This document shows positions 1 to 8,287 of a stretch of DNA of 64,000 nt, one piece after another. The stretch is from Microvirga terrestris. Lineage in GTDB: Bacteria > Pseudomonadota > Alphaproteobacteria > Rhizobiales > Beijerinckiaceae. The stretch's first letter is position 1, and every line of letters starts with the position of its first letter. A program made the position numbers and the translations under genes. The notes below the pieces were generated by a model. That model was not told where the DNA came from. It saw only the letters and a list, made by a program, of their open reading frames with translations, and made no database searches. The stretch is from positions 186,001-250,000 of the forward strand of contig NZ_JADQDN010000002.1 in assembly GCF_015694425.1 (NCBI RefSeq), read 5' to 3'.

Positions 1-77
1 CTCTTCATCATGCCGGGGACAACCTTCGTCCAGCCGATCTTGGCCGTGCTCAAAATACCCCAACGAACCGGCTGCAT
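1..77 (-). CDS. Gfo/Idh/MocA-family oxidoreductase, N-terminal fragment (cut by window edge)
   Basis: Only the first 25 codons lie in the window; the gene runs off the left edge. The visible peptide starts MQPVRWGILSTAKIG, the beta-strand and glycine-turn opening of an NAD(P)-binding Rossmann fold as found in Gfo/Idh/MocA dehydrogenases. A GAGGAGA ribosome binding site lies just upstream of the ATG. It is on the same strand as, and 44 bases downstream of, the LacI regulator gene, so the two are probably co-transcribed. Substrate is unknown; a sugar or sugar derivative is the natural guess from the locus. The assignment rests on a short N-terminus. Confidence 0.6.
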   Translation of the reverse strand, partial: MQPVRWGILSTAKIGWTKVVPGMMK

Positions 78-121
78 GGCTTTCTCCTCAGGCTCTCTGG
101 TTGTGAAATGAGATCCGTATT

Positions 122-1192
122 TCAGACCGTGGAGCGGCGTAAGGACTTGTAGTCCTTGTGCAGAACCGGCCCTGTCGTTTCGCGTTCCAGAAGCGTCACA
201 GGTAAGCGGATGCTCCAGTCCTCCGGCTTCATCTGGTTGTGAATCAGCTTTAGGAGAACATCGGCCCCGACACGTCCCAGTTCATGCAGCGGCTGCCGAA
301 ACGTGGTGAGGGTGGGCTCCGTGTAATCCGCATATTCGATCCCGTCGAAGCCGATGACGGAAACATCCTGCGGGACGCGGATGCGCTCGGCGCGAACATG
401 CTTGATGAATCCGATCGCACTTTCATCGCAGGCTGCAAAAATGCCGGTGGGGCGATCCCTCATCTGCAGAAAGGCTTCAGCCGCCGCAACGCCGGTGGAA
501 AACACGAAGGGTCCCTCCCAGCGCACGAAATCATCCCAGCTGAAACCGGCTGCGGCAATCCCCTCGCAAAATCCTGCGAACCGCTCGGCCTCGATGATGG
601 AGCCGAGCGTGCCAGAGATGTAGCCGAACCTGCGATGCCCGAGGCGCGCCAAATATTCCACAGCCTTCCGGGTGGCCTCCCGGTCCTGAACAACGACATT
701 GGGGATGCCGTCCTCATGAATGGCAGCACACATGGCTACGATGGGAAGACCTGAATCCCGCATGCTACGTGCGCCGTTCTCCGGAATGTACCCGGTCAGC
801 AGGAGGACACCGTCCACCTGGCGAGACAGGGCCAAGTCGACATAGCGGGCCTCCCGCTCCCTTCGGTTGTCCAGATTGCCGATGATGATGCCATATCCTG
901 ACTGGGTCAGTTCATCGTCGACCCCACGGAGAATCTCGGCGAAGACGGGATTGGTAAGCCTCGGGGCGATCACCAGCACGTTCATGGTACGGCGCGTCCG
1001 GAGCTTCTGTGCGGTGCTGTTGGGGATATAACCGCTGCGCTGCACGGCTTCCATCACGAGATCGTGAGTTTTCTGCCGCACCTTGTCCGGATCGGACAGG
1101 ACGCGGCTGACGGTTGCCGTAGATACCCCAGCAAGTCGAGCAACGTCGGCGATGCGTATCTCCTTCACGGCTCGCCACCTTTTCCGACTCAT
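122..1192 (-). CDS. LacI-family transcriptional regulator
   Basis: A 356-residue protein of usual LacI-family length. Residues about 12-60 form the helix-turn-helix and hinge (RIADVARLAGVSTATVSRV), followed by a periplasmic-binding-protein-like effector domain from about residue 70 (VLVIAPRLTNPVFAEILRG) to the C-terminus. The chosen ATG is preceded by GGAGGT at a 7-base spacing. It is divergent from the sugar ABC transporter operon, and a 14-bp palindrome lies between them, so it most likely represses that operon (and perhaps itself) until a sugar ligand binds. The ligand cannot be read from the sequence. It may be co-transcribed with the oxidoreductase at the window edge. Confidence 0.93.
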   Translation of the reverse strand: MSRKRWRAVKEIRIADVARLAGVSTATVSRVLSDPDKVRQKTHDLVMEAVQRSGYIPNSTAQKLRTRRTMNVLVIAPRLTNPVFAEILRGVDDELTQSGYGIIIGNLDNRREREARYVDLALSRQVDGVLLLTGYIPENGARSMRDSGLPIVAMCAAIHEDGIPNVVVQDREATRKAVEYLARLGHRRFGYISGTLGSIIEAERFAGFCEGIAAAGFSWDDFVRWEGPFVFSTGVAAAEAFLQMRDRPTGIFAACDESAIGFIKHVRAERIRVPQDVSVIGFDGIEYADYTEPTLTTFRQPLHELGRVGADVLLKLIHNQMKPEDWSIRLPVTLLERETTGPVLHKDYKSLRRSTV

Positions 1193-1306
1193 GCAGGTTA
1201 CCTCCGGGCGCCACGCAAGACATGTTACCCTCTTTCACAGGTCGATAACTTGCCTTAACTTATGTCTTGACTAATAATGAAACCGCCTACAACCTATAAC
1301 ACAAGA

Positions 1307-1320
1307 TGTAATCGATTACA
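1307..1320. promoter_or_regulatory. Palindromic LacI-type operator TGTAATCGATTACA
   Basis: A perfect 14-bp palindrome with a central CG, the classic shape of a LacI-family operator. It sits 31 bases before the binding-protein ATG in the divergent intergenic region and just downstream of a possible -10 hexamer TATAAC (1295-1300). A TTGACT lies at 1267-1272, but its 22-base spacing to TATAAC is too long for a good sigma-70 pair, so the promoter is unsure. A second ATCGAT lies at 1324-1329. Position fits repression by blocking transcription start. Confidence 0.75.
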
Positions 1321-1351
1321 AAAATCGATAAGACGCTTCTGGGAGGAAGCC

Positions 1352-2590
1352 ATGCGCATGAAGACACGCGTTTCCGCGTATACCCTTTCTGTTGCCCTGA
1401 TCTGGAGTTCCGCAGCGTTCGCTCAGCAGAAGGCAGAGGTCCTCCATTGGTGGACATCCGCCGGTGAGTCCGCATCCGTGAAGGTATTCGCAGAGCAGTT
1501 CACCAAAGCCGGCGGCACCTGGGTCGACAACGCCATCGCCGGCGGCGCCAATGCCCGCACGGCCGGCATCAACCGCATGGTCGGCGGCAATCCCCCGACC
1601 ATGATGCAGTTCAACACCGGCAAGCAGTTCGACGAACTGGTCAGCAACGCTCTGGTGCGCGATGTCGACGCACAGGCGAAGGCGGGCAAGTGGCGGGAGA
1701 TCATGCCAAAGCCGATCGTCGATGCAACGGTCCGCGAAGGCAAGTTCTTTGCAGTACCGGTCAATATTCACGGCCAGAACTGGATGTTCTACAACACGAA
1801 GGTCTTTGCCGATGCTGGCCTTGAGCCTCCAAAGACCTTCCCTGAACTGGTCGCCAGCGGCGAAAAACTGAAGGCTAAGGGCATCATTCCCATTGCTCTT
1901 GGAGGACAGCCGACCTGGGAGCACAATCTCTTCCGGGCCGTGGTCGTCGGCCATGGCGGAGCCGACATGTTCCGCCAGCTTTACGGCACCCGCAAGCCGG
2001 ACATTCTGAAGAACCCCAAGTTCAAGGAAACCGTGGAGCTCTTCGGCAAGATGCGCAGCCTCGTCGACCCGGGCAGCCCGGGTCGGAACTGGAATGACGC
2101 TACGGCTCTTGTCATCACCAACAAGGCCGCCATGCACTTCAATGGCGATTGGGCCAAGGGCGAGTTCATTGCCGCGGGTCAGACCGCCGGTAAGGAATAC
2201 GGCTGCACGGTCGTTGGCCAGGAGCCCAAGCTCGTGATCGGCGGCGACGTGTTCGTCTTCCCTGCGACGAAGGACAAGGCGGCGCTTGCCACCCAGGACA
2301 AGCTCGTCGAGGTTCTCCTCGACCCGACCAGCCAGCTCGAATTCAACAAGAAAAAGGGCTCGATCCCGGTCCGCATGGATGTCGACGTATCCTCCATGGA
2401 CGTGTGCGCCCAGAAGTCCCACGCCATCCTGAAGGATCCGGCAAACCAAGTGGAGAGCATGGAGATCCTGAGCCCGCCGAATTTCTCGGGCGCCATGCAG
2501 GACGCCGTCACCCAGTACTGGAACAACCCGAGCATGTCGGCGGACGCCTTCATCGAGAAGATCGTCAGCGCCATGCGAGACGCAGGCTAA
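1352..2590 (+). CDS. Sugar ABC transporter substrate-binding protein (family 1)
   Basis: A 412-residue extracellular solute-binding protein of the CUT1 sugar class. It has a signal peptide (basic start, hydrophobic stretch, cleavage near AFAQQ) and the family pattern VLHWWTSAGE after the signal, then GGNPPTMMQF, which resembles glucose/mannose and glycoside binding proteins. The start was placed at ATG 1352, which has GGGAGGA at 1341-1347 and begins directly with the signal peptide; an upstream in-frame start at 1277 would overlap the operator and add a non-signal tail. First gene of the transporter operon; binds substrate in the periplasm for the two permeases that follow. Confidence 0.93.
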   Translation: MRMKTRVSAYTLSVALIWSSAAFAQQKAEVLHWWTSAGESASVKVFAEQFTKAGGTWVDNAIAGGANARTAGINRMVGGNPPTMMQFNTGKQFDELVSNALVRDVDAQAKAGKWREIMPKPIVDATVREGKFFAVPVNIHGQNWMFYNTKVFADAGLEPPKTFPELVASGEKLKAKGIIPIALGGQPTWEHNLFRAVVVGHGGADMFRQLYGTRKPDILKNPKFKETVELFGKMRSLVDPGSPGRNWNDATALVITNKAAMHFNGDWAKGEFIAAGQTAGKEYGCTVVGQEPKLVIGGDVFVFPATKDKAALATQDKLVEVLLDPTSQLEFNKKKGSIPVRMDVDVSSMDVCAQKSHAILKDPANQVESMEILSPPNFSGAMQDAVTQYWNNPSMSADAFIEKIVSAMRDAG

Positions 2591-2595
2591 AACTT

Positions 2596-2629
2596 AACGG
2601 CTCGCCCCTCGGGGCTGGGGCGAGCCGTT
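2596..2629 (+). terminator. Strong hairpin after the binding-protein gene (attenuator or mRNA stabiliser)
   Basis: Perfect 13-bp inverted repeat (AACGGCTCGCCCC / GGGGCGAGCCGTT) with an 8-base loop, starting five bases after the stop codon. No clear T-run follows, so it is more likely a partial terminator or a 3-prime-end protector that leaves more binding-protein mRNA than permease mRNA, as is common in binding-protein-dependent transport operons (inference). Confidence 0.75.
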
Positions 2630-2668
2630 CTCTATTGAAGCTTGAGTTCTCTCGACGGGATCTTCTCG

Positions 2669-3604
2669 ATGGATACCATTTCGATCCGCGCCCCCAGCAT
2701 GCCTTCAGGCGGCACCAAGACCCGGCGTCGCATGAAGACGCGCCTGCCTGCGGCCCTGGCCCTCCTGCCGACCGCTCTCATCGTCCTCGTCGTCTATATC
2801 GGCTGCATGCTCTGGACCGTGCGGCTCTCATTCACGAGCTCGACCCTCCTGCCCAAGCTCGATTGGGTCGGCTTCGCGCAATACAGCCGCCTCTTCGCCA
2901 ATGACCGCTTTCTGACCTCGGCCTCCAATATCGTCATCTTCGGCGCCTTGTTCATCTCGGGCTGCCTCATCATCGGCTTTCTGCTTGCAGTCTTCATCGA
3001 CCAGAACGTGCGCGGCGAAGGCCTTTTCCGCACCATCTTCCTTTATCCCTATGCCATGTCGTTCGTCGTCACCGGGGTTGCCTGGCAGTGGTTCCTGAAC
3101 CCGGCACTGGGCCTGCAGAAACTCGTCCGGGATATGGGATTCGAGAGCTTTACCTTCGATTGGCTCGTGAACCAGAGGATGGCGATTTATACCATCGTCA
3201 TCGCAGGACTCTGGCATGGCTCGGGCCTGACGATGGCGATTCTGCTCGCGGGTCTGCGCGGGATCGACAAAGATCTCTGGAAGGCCGCCAAGATCGACGG
3301 GATCCCGACCTGGCGCGTCTACACGTCCGTGGTTCTGCCCCTCCTCCGACCCATGGTCGTCACGGCCGTCGTGCTTCTCACGACCGGCGTCGTGAAGCTC
3401 TACGATCTCGTGGTCGCGATGACTCTCGGCGGTCCCGGCATCGCCACCGAAGTGCCTGCCAAGTTCGTCATGGATCACCTGTTCGAGCGCAACAACATCG
3501 CCCTCGGCACGGCTGCCGCGACGATCATGCTGACTACCGTCATCGCTGTTCTGGCGCCCTGGGTTTACGTCCGCTACGTCCGTCCGCAAGGGAGGCATGC
3601 ATGA
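2669..3604 (+). CDS. Sugar ABC transporter permease (MalF-like)
   Basis: A 311-residue inner-membrane permease of the binding-protein-dependent sugar transport family, with about six membrane segments (first at ALLPTALIVLVVYIG). The cytoplasmic loop that contacts the ATPase (EAA loop) is seen as KAAKIDGIPTWRVY..VVLPLLRP. The start is not certain: ATG 2669 was preferred, but a TTG at 2642 is possible and neither has a strong ribosome binding site. The stop codon overlaps the start of the next permease by four bases (ATGA), which indicates translational coupling and pairing as a heterodimer. Confidence 0.9.
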   Translation: MDTISIRAPSMPSGGTKTRRRMKTRLPAALALLPTALIVLVVYIGCMLWTVRLSFTSSTLLPKLDWVGFAQYSRLFANDRFLTSASNIVIFGALFISGCLIIGFLLAVFIDQNVRGEGLFRTIFLYPYAMSFVVTGVAWQWFLNPALGLQKLVRDMGFESFTFDWLVNQRMAIYTIVIAGLWHGSGLTMAILLAGLRGIDKDLWKAAKIDGIPTWRVYTSVVLPLLRPMVVTAVVLLTTGVVKLYDLVVAMTLGGPGIATEVPAKFVMDHLFERNNIALGTAAATIMLTTVIAVLAPWVYVRYVRPQGRHA

Positions 3605-4485
3605 GCACCGCCGTGCCGCAAGGCCGCCGCCCCCACCGCCTCACCGCCGGTCGCATCGGTGTCTATGCCTTTCTGGTGACCGCCGCGCTGTTCTTCATGC
3701 TGCCGCTCTGGATCATGGTCGTGACGTCGCTCAAGCCCATGGAAGAGATCCGGCTCGGCAACATTCTCGCCCTGCCCGCCGCCATGACCTTCGAGGCTTG
3801 GATCAAGGCGTGGTCCTCCGCCTGCACGGGGCTGGAATGCAACGGCATCAGTGTCGGGTTTTGGAACTCGGTGCGTATCCTGATCCCGTCCGTGATCCTC
3901 TCGATCATCGCCGGTGCCATCAACGGCTACGCGCTGTCGTTCTGGCGGGTCAAAGGTGCCAACGTCATGTTCGGCGTTCTGCTGCTCGGCGCCTTCATCC
4001 CCTACCAGGTCTTTCTCTATCCTCTGGTCCGCATCTTCTCGCTGACCGGCATCTATAACTCGCTCACCTGCATCGTTCTGGTGCATGTGATCTTCGGCCT
4101 GCCGACTATGACGCTCCTGTTCCGCAACTACTATGCAGGGTTGCCCATCGAGCTGTTCAAAGCGGCACGCATCGACGGCGGCGGGTTCTGGTCGATCTTC
4201 TTCCGGGTCATCCTTCCCATGTCGACGCCGATTTTGGTGGTAGCCACCATCCTGCAGGTCACGGGTATCTGGAACGACTTCATCTTCGGTCTGACCTTCG
4301 CGGGCCGGGAGAACCTGCCCATGACCGTGCAGCTCAACAACATCGTTAACTCAACGCAGGGCGAGCGCGCCTACAACGTCGACATGGCAGCCACCATGTT
4401 GGCGGCGCTCGTTCCGCTTGTCGTCTACTTCGTGTCCGGCCGCTGGTTCGTCCGCGGCATCGCCGCCGGCGCAGTGAAGGGATAA
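3601..4485 (+). CDS. Sugar ABC transporter permease (MalG-like)
   Basis: A 294-residue second permease of a CUT1 sugar importer. It begins with a short basic N-terminus, then a membrane helix (VYAFLVTAALFFMLPLW), and has the EAA loop KAARIDGGGFWSIFFRVILP in the C-terminal half. The ATG overlaps the stop of the preceding permease (ATGA at 3601-3604). Three bases separate its stop from the ATPase gene, so all three are one transcription unit. It forms the membrane channel with the upstream permease. Confidence 0.92.
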   Translation: MSTAVPQGRRPHRLTAGRIGVYAFLVTAALFFMLPLWIMVVTSLKPMEEIRLGNILALPAAMTFEAWIKAWSSACTGLECNGISVGFWNSVRILIPSVILSIIAGAINGYALSFWRVKGANVMFGVLLLGAFIPYQVFLYPLVRIFSLTGIYNSLTCIVLVHVIFGLPTMTLLFRNYYAGLPIELFKAARIDGGGFWSIFFRVILPMSTPILVVATILQVTGIWNDFIFGLTFAGRENLPMTVQLNNIVNSTQGERAYNVDMAATMLAALVPLVVYFVSGRWFVRGIAAGAVKG

Positions 4486-4488
4486 GCT

Positions 4489-5568
<1,080 letters not shown>

Positions 5569-5638
5569 CAACACTGCCATCATGGCAGGTCTCGCGTACG
5601 ACCTGTCGCGCCCGCTTTTTCTGAACCCTGAGGACCCC

Positions 5639-6406
5639 ATGAGCGTCACGGACAGACTATCCATTCAACTCTACACCCTGCGAACCCTGGAAGACCTGGA
5701 CCTGATCCTGGATACGGTCGCGGATGCCGGCTATCGCTACGTGGAGACCGTCGGATCACACCTCGACAAGGCTGCCGAGGTTCGGGCGAAGCTCGATGCC
5801 CGTGGACTGAAAACGTCCTCCAGCCATGTCAGCATGGCGGCCCTGCGTGAGAAGCCCGACGCCATCGTTGAGGCCTGCCGTACTCTCGGACTCACACACC
5901 TCTACATGCCGGCCGTTCCTCCGGAGGAACGGGATATGGCCGCCGATGGATGGCGTGATCTCGGCAAGGAGCTTGGGCAAATGGCGGAGCGCTTTCAGGC
6001 TCAAGGCATCCGCCTCGGCTATCACAACCACCATTGGGAGCTGAAGCCGAAGGACGGCGCGAAGACGGCGCTAGAACTGATCTTTGAGGCTGCCGGTTCG
6101 AGCCCCCTCGCCTGGCAGGTCGACGTGGCCTGGCTCGTGCGCGGTGATGCCGATCCCAAGGAATGGATCAACCGATACCGCAGCAAGGTCACCGCCGCCC
6201 ATGTGAAGGACATCGCGCCCGCGGGCCAGAACGAGGACCAGGACGGCTGGGCCGATGTGGGCTCCGGCGTGCTGAACTGGCGCGATCTCTGGCGTGTGTG
6301 CCGCGAGGCTGGAGCCGAGTGGATGGTGGTCGAGCACGACAAGCCCTCCGACCCGGCCCGGACGGCCCGCGCCAGCTTCGATTTTCTGCGTTCCATTGAG
6401 GATTAA
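5639..6406 (+). CDS. Sugar phosphate isomerase/epimerase (TIM-barrel, AP-endonuclease-2 fold)
   Basis: A 255-residue protein that opens with DRLSIQLYTLRTLEDLD and carries the barrel motifs GYHNHHWEL and WQVDVAWLVRGG-like metal-site segments (HNHHWE, DVAW, AAHVKDI, VEHDKP) of the xylose-isomerase-like TIM-barrel family. Start placed at ATG 5639, preceded by TGAGGA; an in-frame ATG at 5582 would add an unconserved tail. Sits 70 bases after the ATPase and 5 bases before the dehydrogenase. Family members isomerise or epimerise sugars, keto-sugars or inositols; several act with Gfo/Idh/MocA enzymes on 3-keto-glycosides. The exact reaction is unknown. Confidence 0.85.
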   Translation: MSVTDRLSIQLYTLRTLEDLDLILDTVADAGYRYVETVGSHLDKAAEVRAKLDARGLKTSSSHVSMAALREKPDAIVEACRTLGLTHLYMPAVPPEERDMAADGWRDLGKELGQMAERFQAQGIRLGYHNHHWELKPKDGAKTALELIFEAAGSSPLAWQVDVAWLVRGDADPKEWINRYRSKVTAAHVKDIAPAGQNEDQDGWADVGSGVLNWRDLWRVCREAGAEWMVVEHDKPSDPARTARASFDFLRSIED

Positions 6407-6411
6407 CGATC

Positions 6412-7587
6412 ATGAATTCGCTGAACGTCGGCATCATCGGATGCGGCAACATCTCGGGCATCTATCTCCAGAACATCCCTGCCTATCGCGGCCTTACCCT
6501 ACGCGCTTGCGCGGATATGCGACCGGAGGTCGCTCAGGCCCAGGCGAGCCGCCACAACATTGAAGCCATGACGGTCGATCAGCTCCTGGCTCGCGATGAT
6601 ATCGATCTCGTGGTCAACCTCACGGTACCGGCAGCCCATTTCGGCGTTTCGCTCGCGGCTCTCAGCGCGGGCAAGCACGTGTTCTCGGAAAAGCCGCTGG
6701 CGGTCGATTTCGAGCAGGGCCGCAGGCTTGTGGACGAGGCGGAAGCCCGCGGGCTTCATCTCGGTTGCGCCCCCGACACCTTCCTCGGTGCTGGCGGGCG
6801 GCTTGCCCGCAAGCTCGTCGACGATGGCGCCGTCGGCCGCATTCTGTCGGGAACAGCCTTCCTGATGTCCCATGGCATGGAGCACTGGCACCCTGATCCG
6901 GAATTTTTCTTCAAACCCGGCGGCGGTCCGATCCTCGACATGGCGCCGTATTATCTCAGCACCCTCGTCAACCTGATCGGCCCGGTGCAGCGCGTCTTCG
7001 CCATGTCGAGCATCGGATACCCTGAACGCATCGTGACGGCGGAATCGCCCCGCAAGGGCGATCGCATCACGGTCGAGACTCCCACTCACGTGACGGCGCT
7101 GCTCGAATTCGCCTCGGGCGCGCAGGTCACCTTGTGCATGAGCTGGGACGTGTGGAAGCACAGCCATCCGGCCATCGAGATCTATGGTTCGGAAGGATCG
7201 TTGCGCGTGCCGGATCCGAATTTCTTCGGCGGCCATGTGGAGGTTACCGAGCGCGGCGGGGACTGGCGCGCGGTCGATTCGAGCGAGATGCCGCTCGGCG
7301 TTCCCAACTGGCGCTCCCCGAACTGGGCTCCCGAGATGCCCAACAAGGCCAATTACCGGGCGCTCGGCCTCGCCGACCTGGCGAGTGCAGTTCTGAACGG
7401 CACGCCACACCGCTCCAGCGGGCGCCTTGGCTTGCACGTTCTTGAGGTCATGCACAGCATTCTCGAGGGCGCCGCGACCGGCCAGCCCAGGGCGATCACC
7501 ACCGCGCTCGAACGCCCGGCCATTCTGGAGGAGGCGGACGCCTCCATTCTCTGGAAAGGCCCTCCTCAAACGGCATCCGCCGCCTAA
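6412..7587 (+). CDS. Gfo/Idh/MocA-family oxidoreductase
   Basis: A 391-residue NAD(P)-dependent dehydrogenase. The Rossmann start is VGIIGCGNISGIY, and the EKP motif that carries the catalytic lysine is seen in VFSEKPLAV; the C-terminal half is the GFO_IDH_MocA alpha/beta domain. It follows the isomerase by five bases and precedes the ThuA-like gene by 33 bases. The order transporter - dehydrogenase - ThuA recalls the thu (trehalose utilisation) operon of Sinorhizobium, where ThuB is of this family and ThuA is its partner; here the order is reversed (B before A) and an isomerase is added. Substrate is inferred only as a sugar or glycoside. Confidence 0.9.
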   Translation: MNSLNVGIIGCGNISGIYLQNIPAYRGLTLRACADMRPEVAQAQASRHNIEAMTVDQLLARDDIDLVVNLTVPAAHFGVSLAALSAGKHVFSEKPLAVDFEQGRRLVDEAEARGLHLGCAPDTFLGAGGRLARKLVDDGAVGRILSGTAFLMSHGMEHWHPDPEFFFKPGGGPILDMAPYYLSTLVNLIGPVQRVFAMSSIGYPERIVTAESPRKGDRITVETPTHVTALLEFASGAQVTLCMSWDVWKHSHPAIEIYGSEGSLRVPDPNFFGGHVEVTERGGDWRAVDSSEMPLGVPNWRSPNWAPEMPNKANYRALGLADLASAVLNGTPHRSSGRLGLHVLEVMHSILEGAATGQPRAITTALERPAILEEADASILWKGPPQTASAA

Positions 7588-7620
7588 GGTTTCTAAATCT
7601 TTGACAGAAAGAATGGAGCG

Positions 7621-8265
7621 ATGCGCGAAGCACTCATCGTGTGGGGCGGCTGGCATGGCCACGAGCCTGAACAATGCGCCGGGATCGTCGCCGGGATGCT
7701 GCAGGACGAAGGCTTTAGGGTGCATCTGGAGAACTCGACCCGCGCCTTCGCCAGCCCTCAACTCCACACGATGAATCTCATCGTGCCGATCTTCACCATG
7801 TCGAAAATCGAGAAGGACGAAGTCGCCAATCTCTCGCTCGCCGTTCGTGAGGGCACCGGCCTCGCTGGTTTCCACGGCGGCATGGGCGATGCCTTCCGTG
7901 AGGCTGTCGAGTACCAGTTCATGTGCGGCGGCCAGTGGGTGGCCCATCCGGGCAACATCATCGACTATAGGGTGAACATCGCCCGGCCCGACGACCCGGT
8001 GATGGAGGGAATCCGCGACTTCGACTACCGGTCCGAGCATTATTACATGCATGTGGATCCCTCGAACGAGGTTCTCGCGACCACCACCTTCTCAGGCGAG
8101 CACGCGTCCTGGATCGAAGGCGTGGTGATGCCCGTCGTCTGGAAGCGCCGGCACGGCCAGGGGCACGTTTTCTACAGCTCCCTCGGCCACGCGGCGAAGG
8201 AGTTTGATGTTCCCGAAATGCGCACGATCCTGCGCCGCGGGATGGTATGGGCAGCCCGCAGCTGA
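7621..8265 (+). CDS. ThuA domain-containing protein
   Basis: A 214-residue protein matching the ThuA family (class-I-glutamine-amidotransferase-like fold): start REALIVWGGWHGHEPEQ, mid-region GTGLAGFHGGMGDAF, and C-terminal GHVFYSSLGHAAKEFDVPE. In rhizobia ThuA together with ThuB is needed to use trehalose and related disaccharides through 3-keto intermediates (family knowledge). Last gene of the sugar operon; the next gene on the other strand is a pseudogene ending 22 bases away. The specific sugar is not determined by the sequence. Confidence 0.88.
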   Translation: MREALIVWGGWHGHEPEQCAGIVAGMLQDEGFRVHLENSTRAFASPQLHTMNLIVPIFTMSKIEKDEVANLSLAVREGTGLAGFHGGMGDAFREAVEYQFMCGGQWVAHPGNIIDYRVNIARPDDPVMEGIRDFDYRSEHYYMHVDPSNEVLATTTFSGEHASWIEGVVMPVVWKRRHGQGHVFYSSLGHAAKEFDVPEMRTILRRGMVWAARS

Positions 8266-8287
8266 ATGCGCTGCATGCTGCAGGCCT

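Noticed and set aside
1267..1300. Sigma-70 promoter TTGACT/TATAAC for the sugar operon
   Set aside because: The spacing of 22 bases is outside the usual range, so it was noted with the operator but not called as a promoter.
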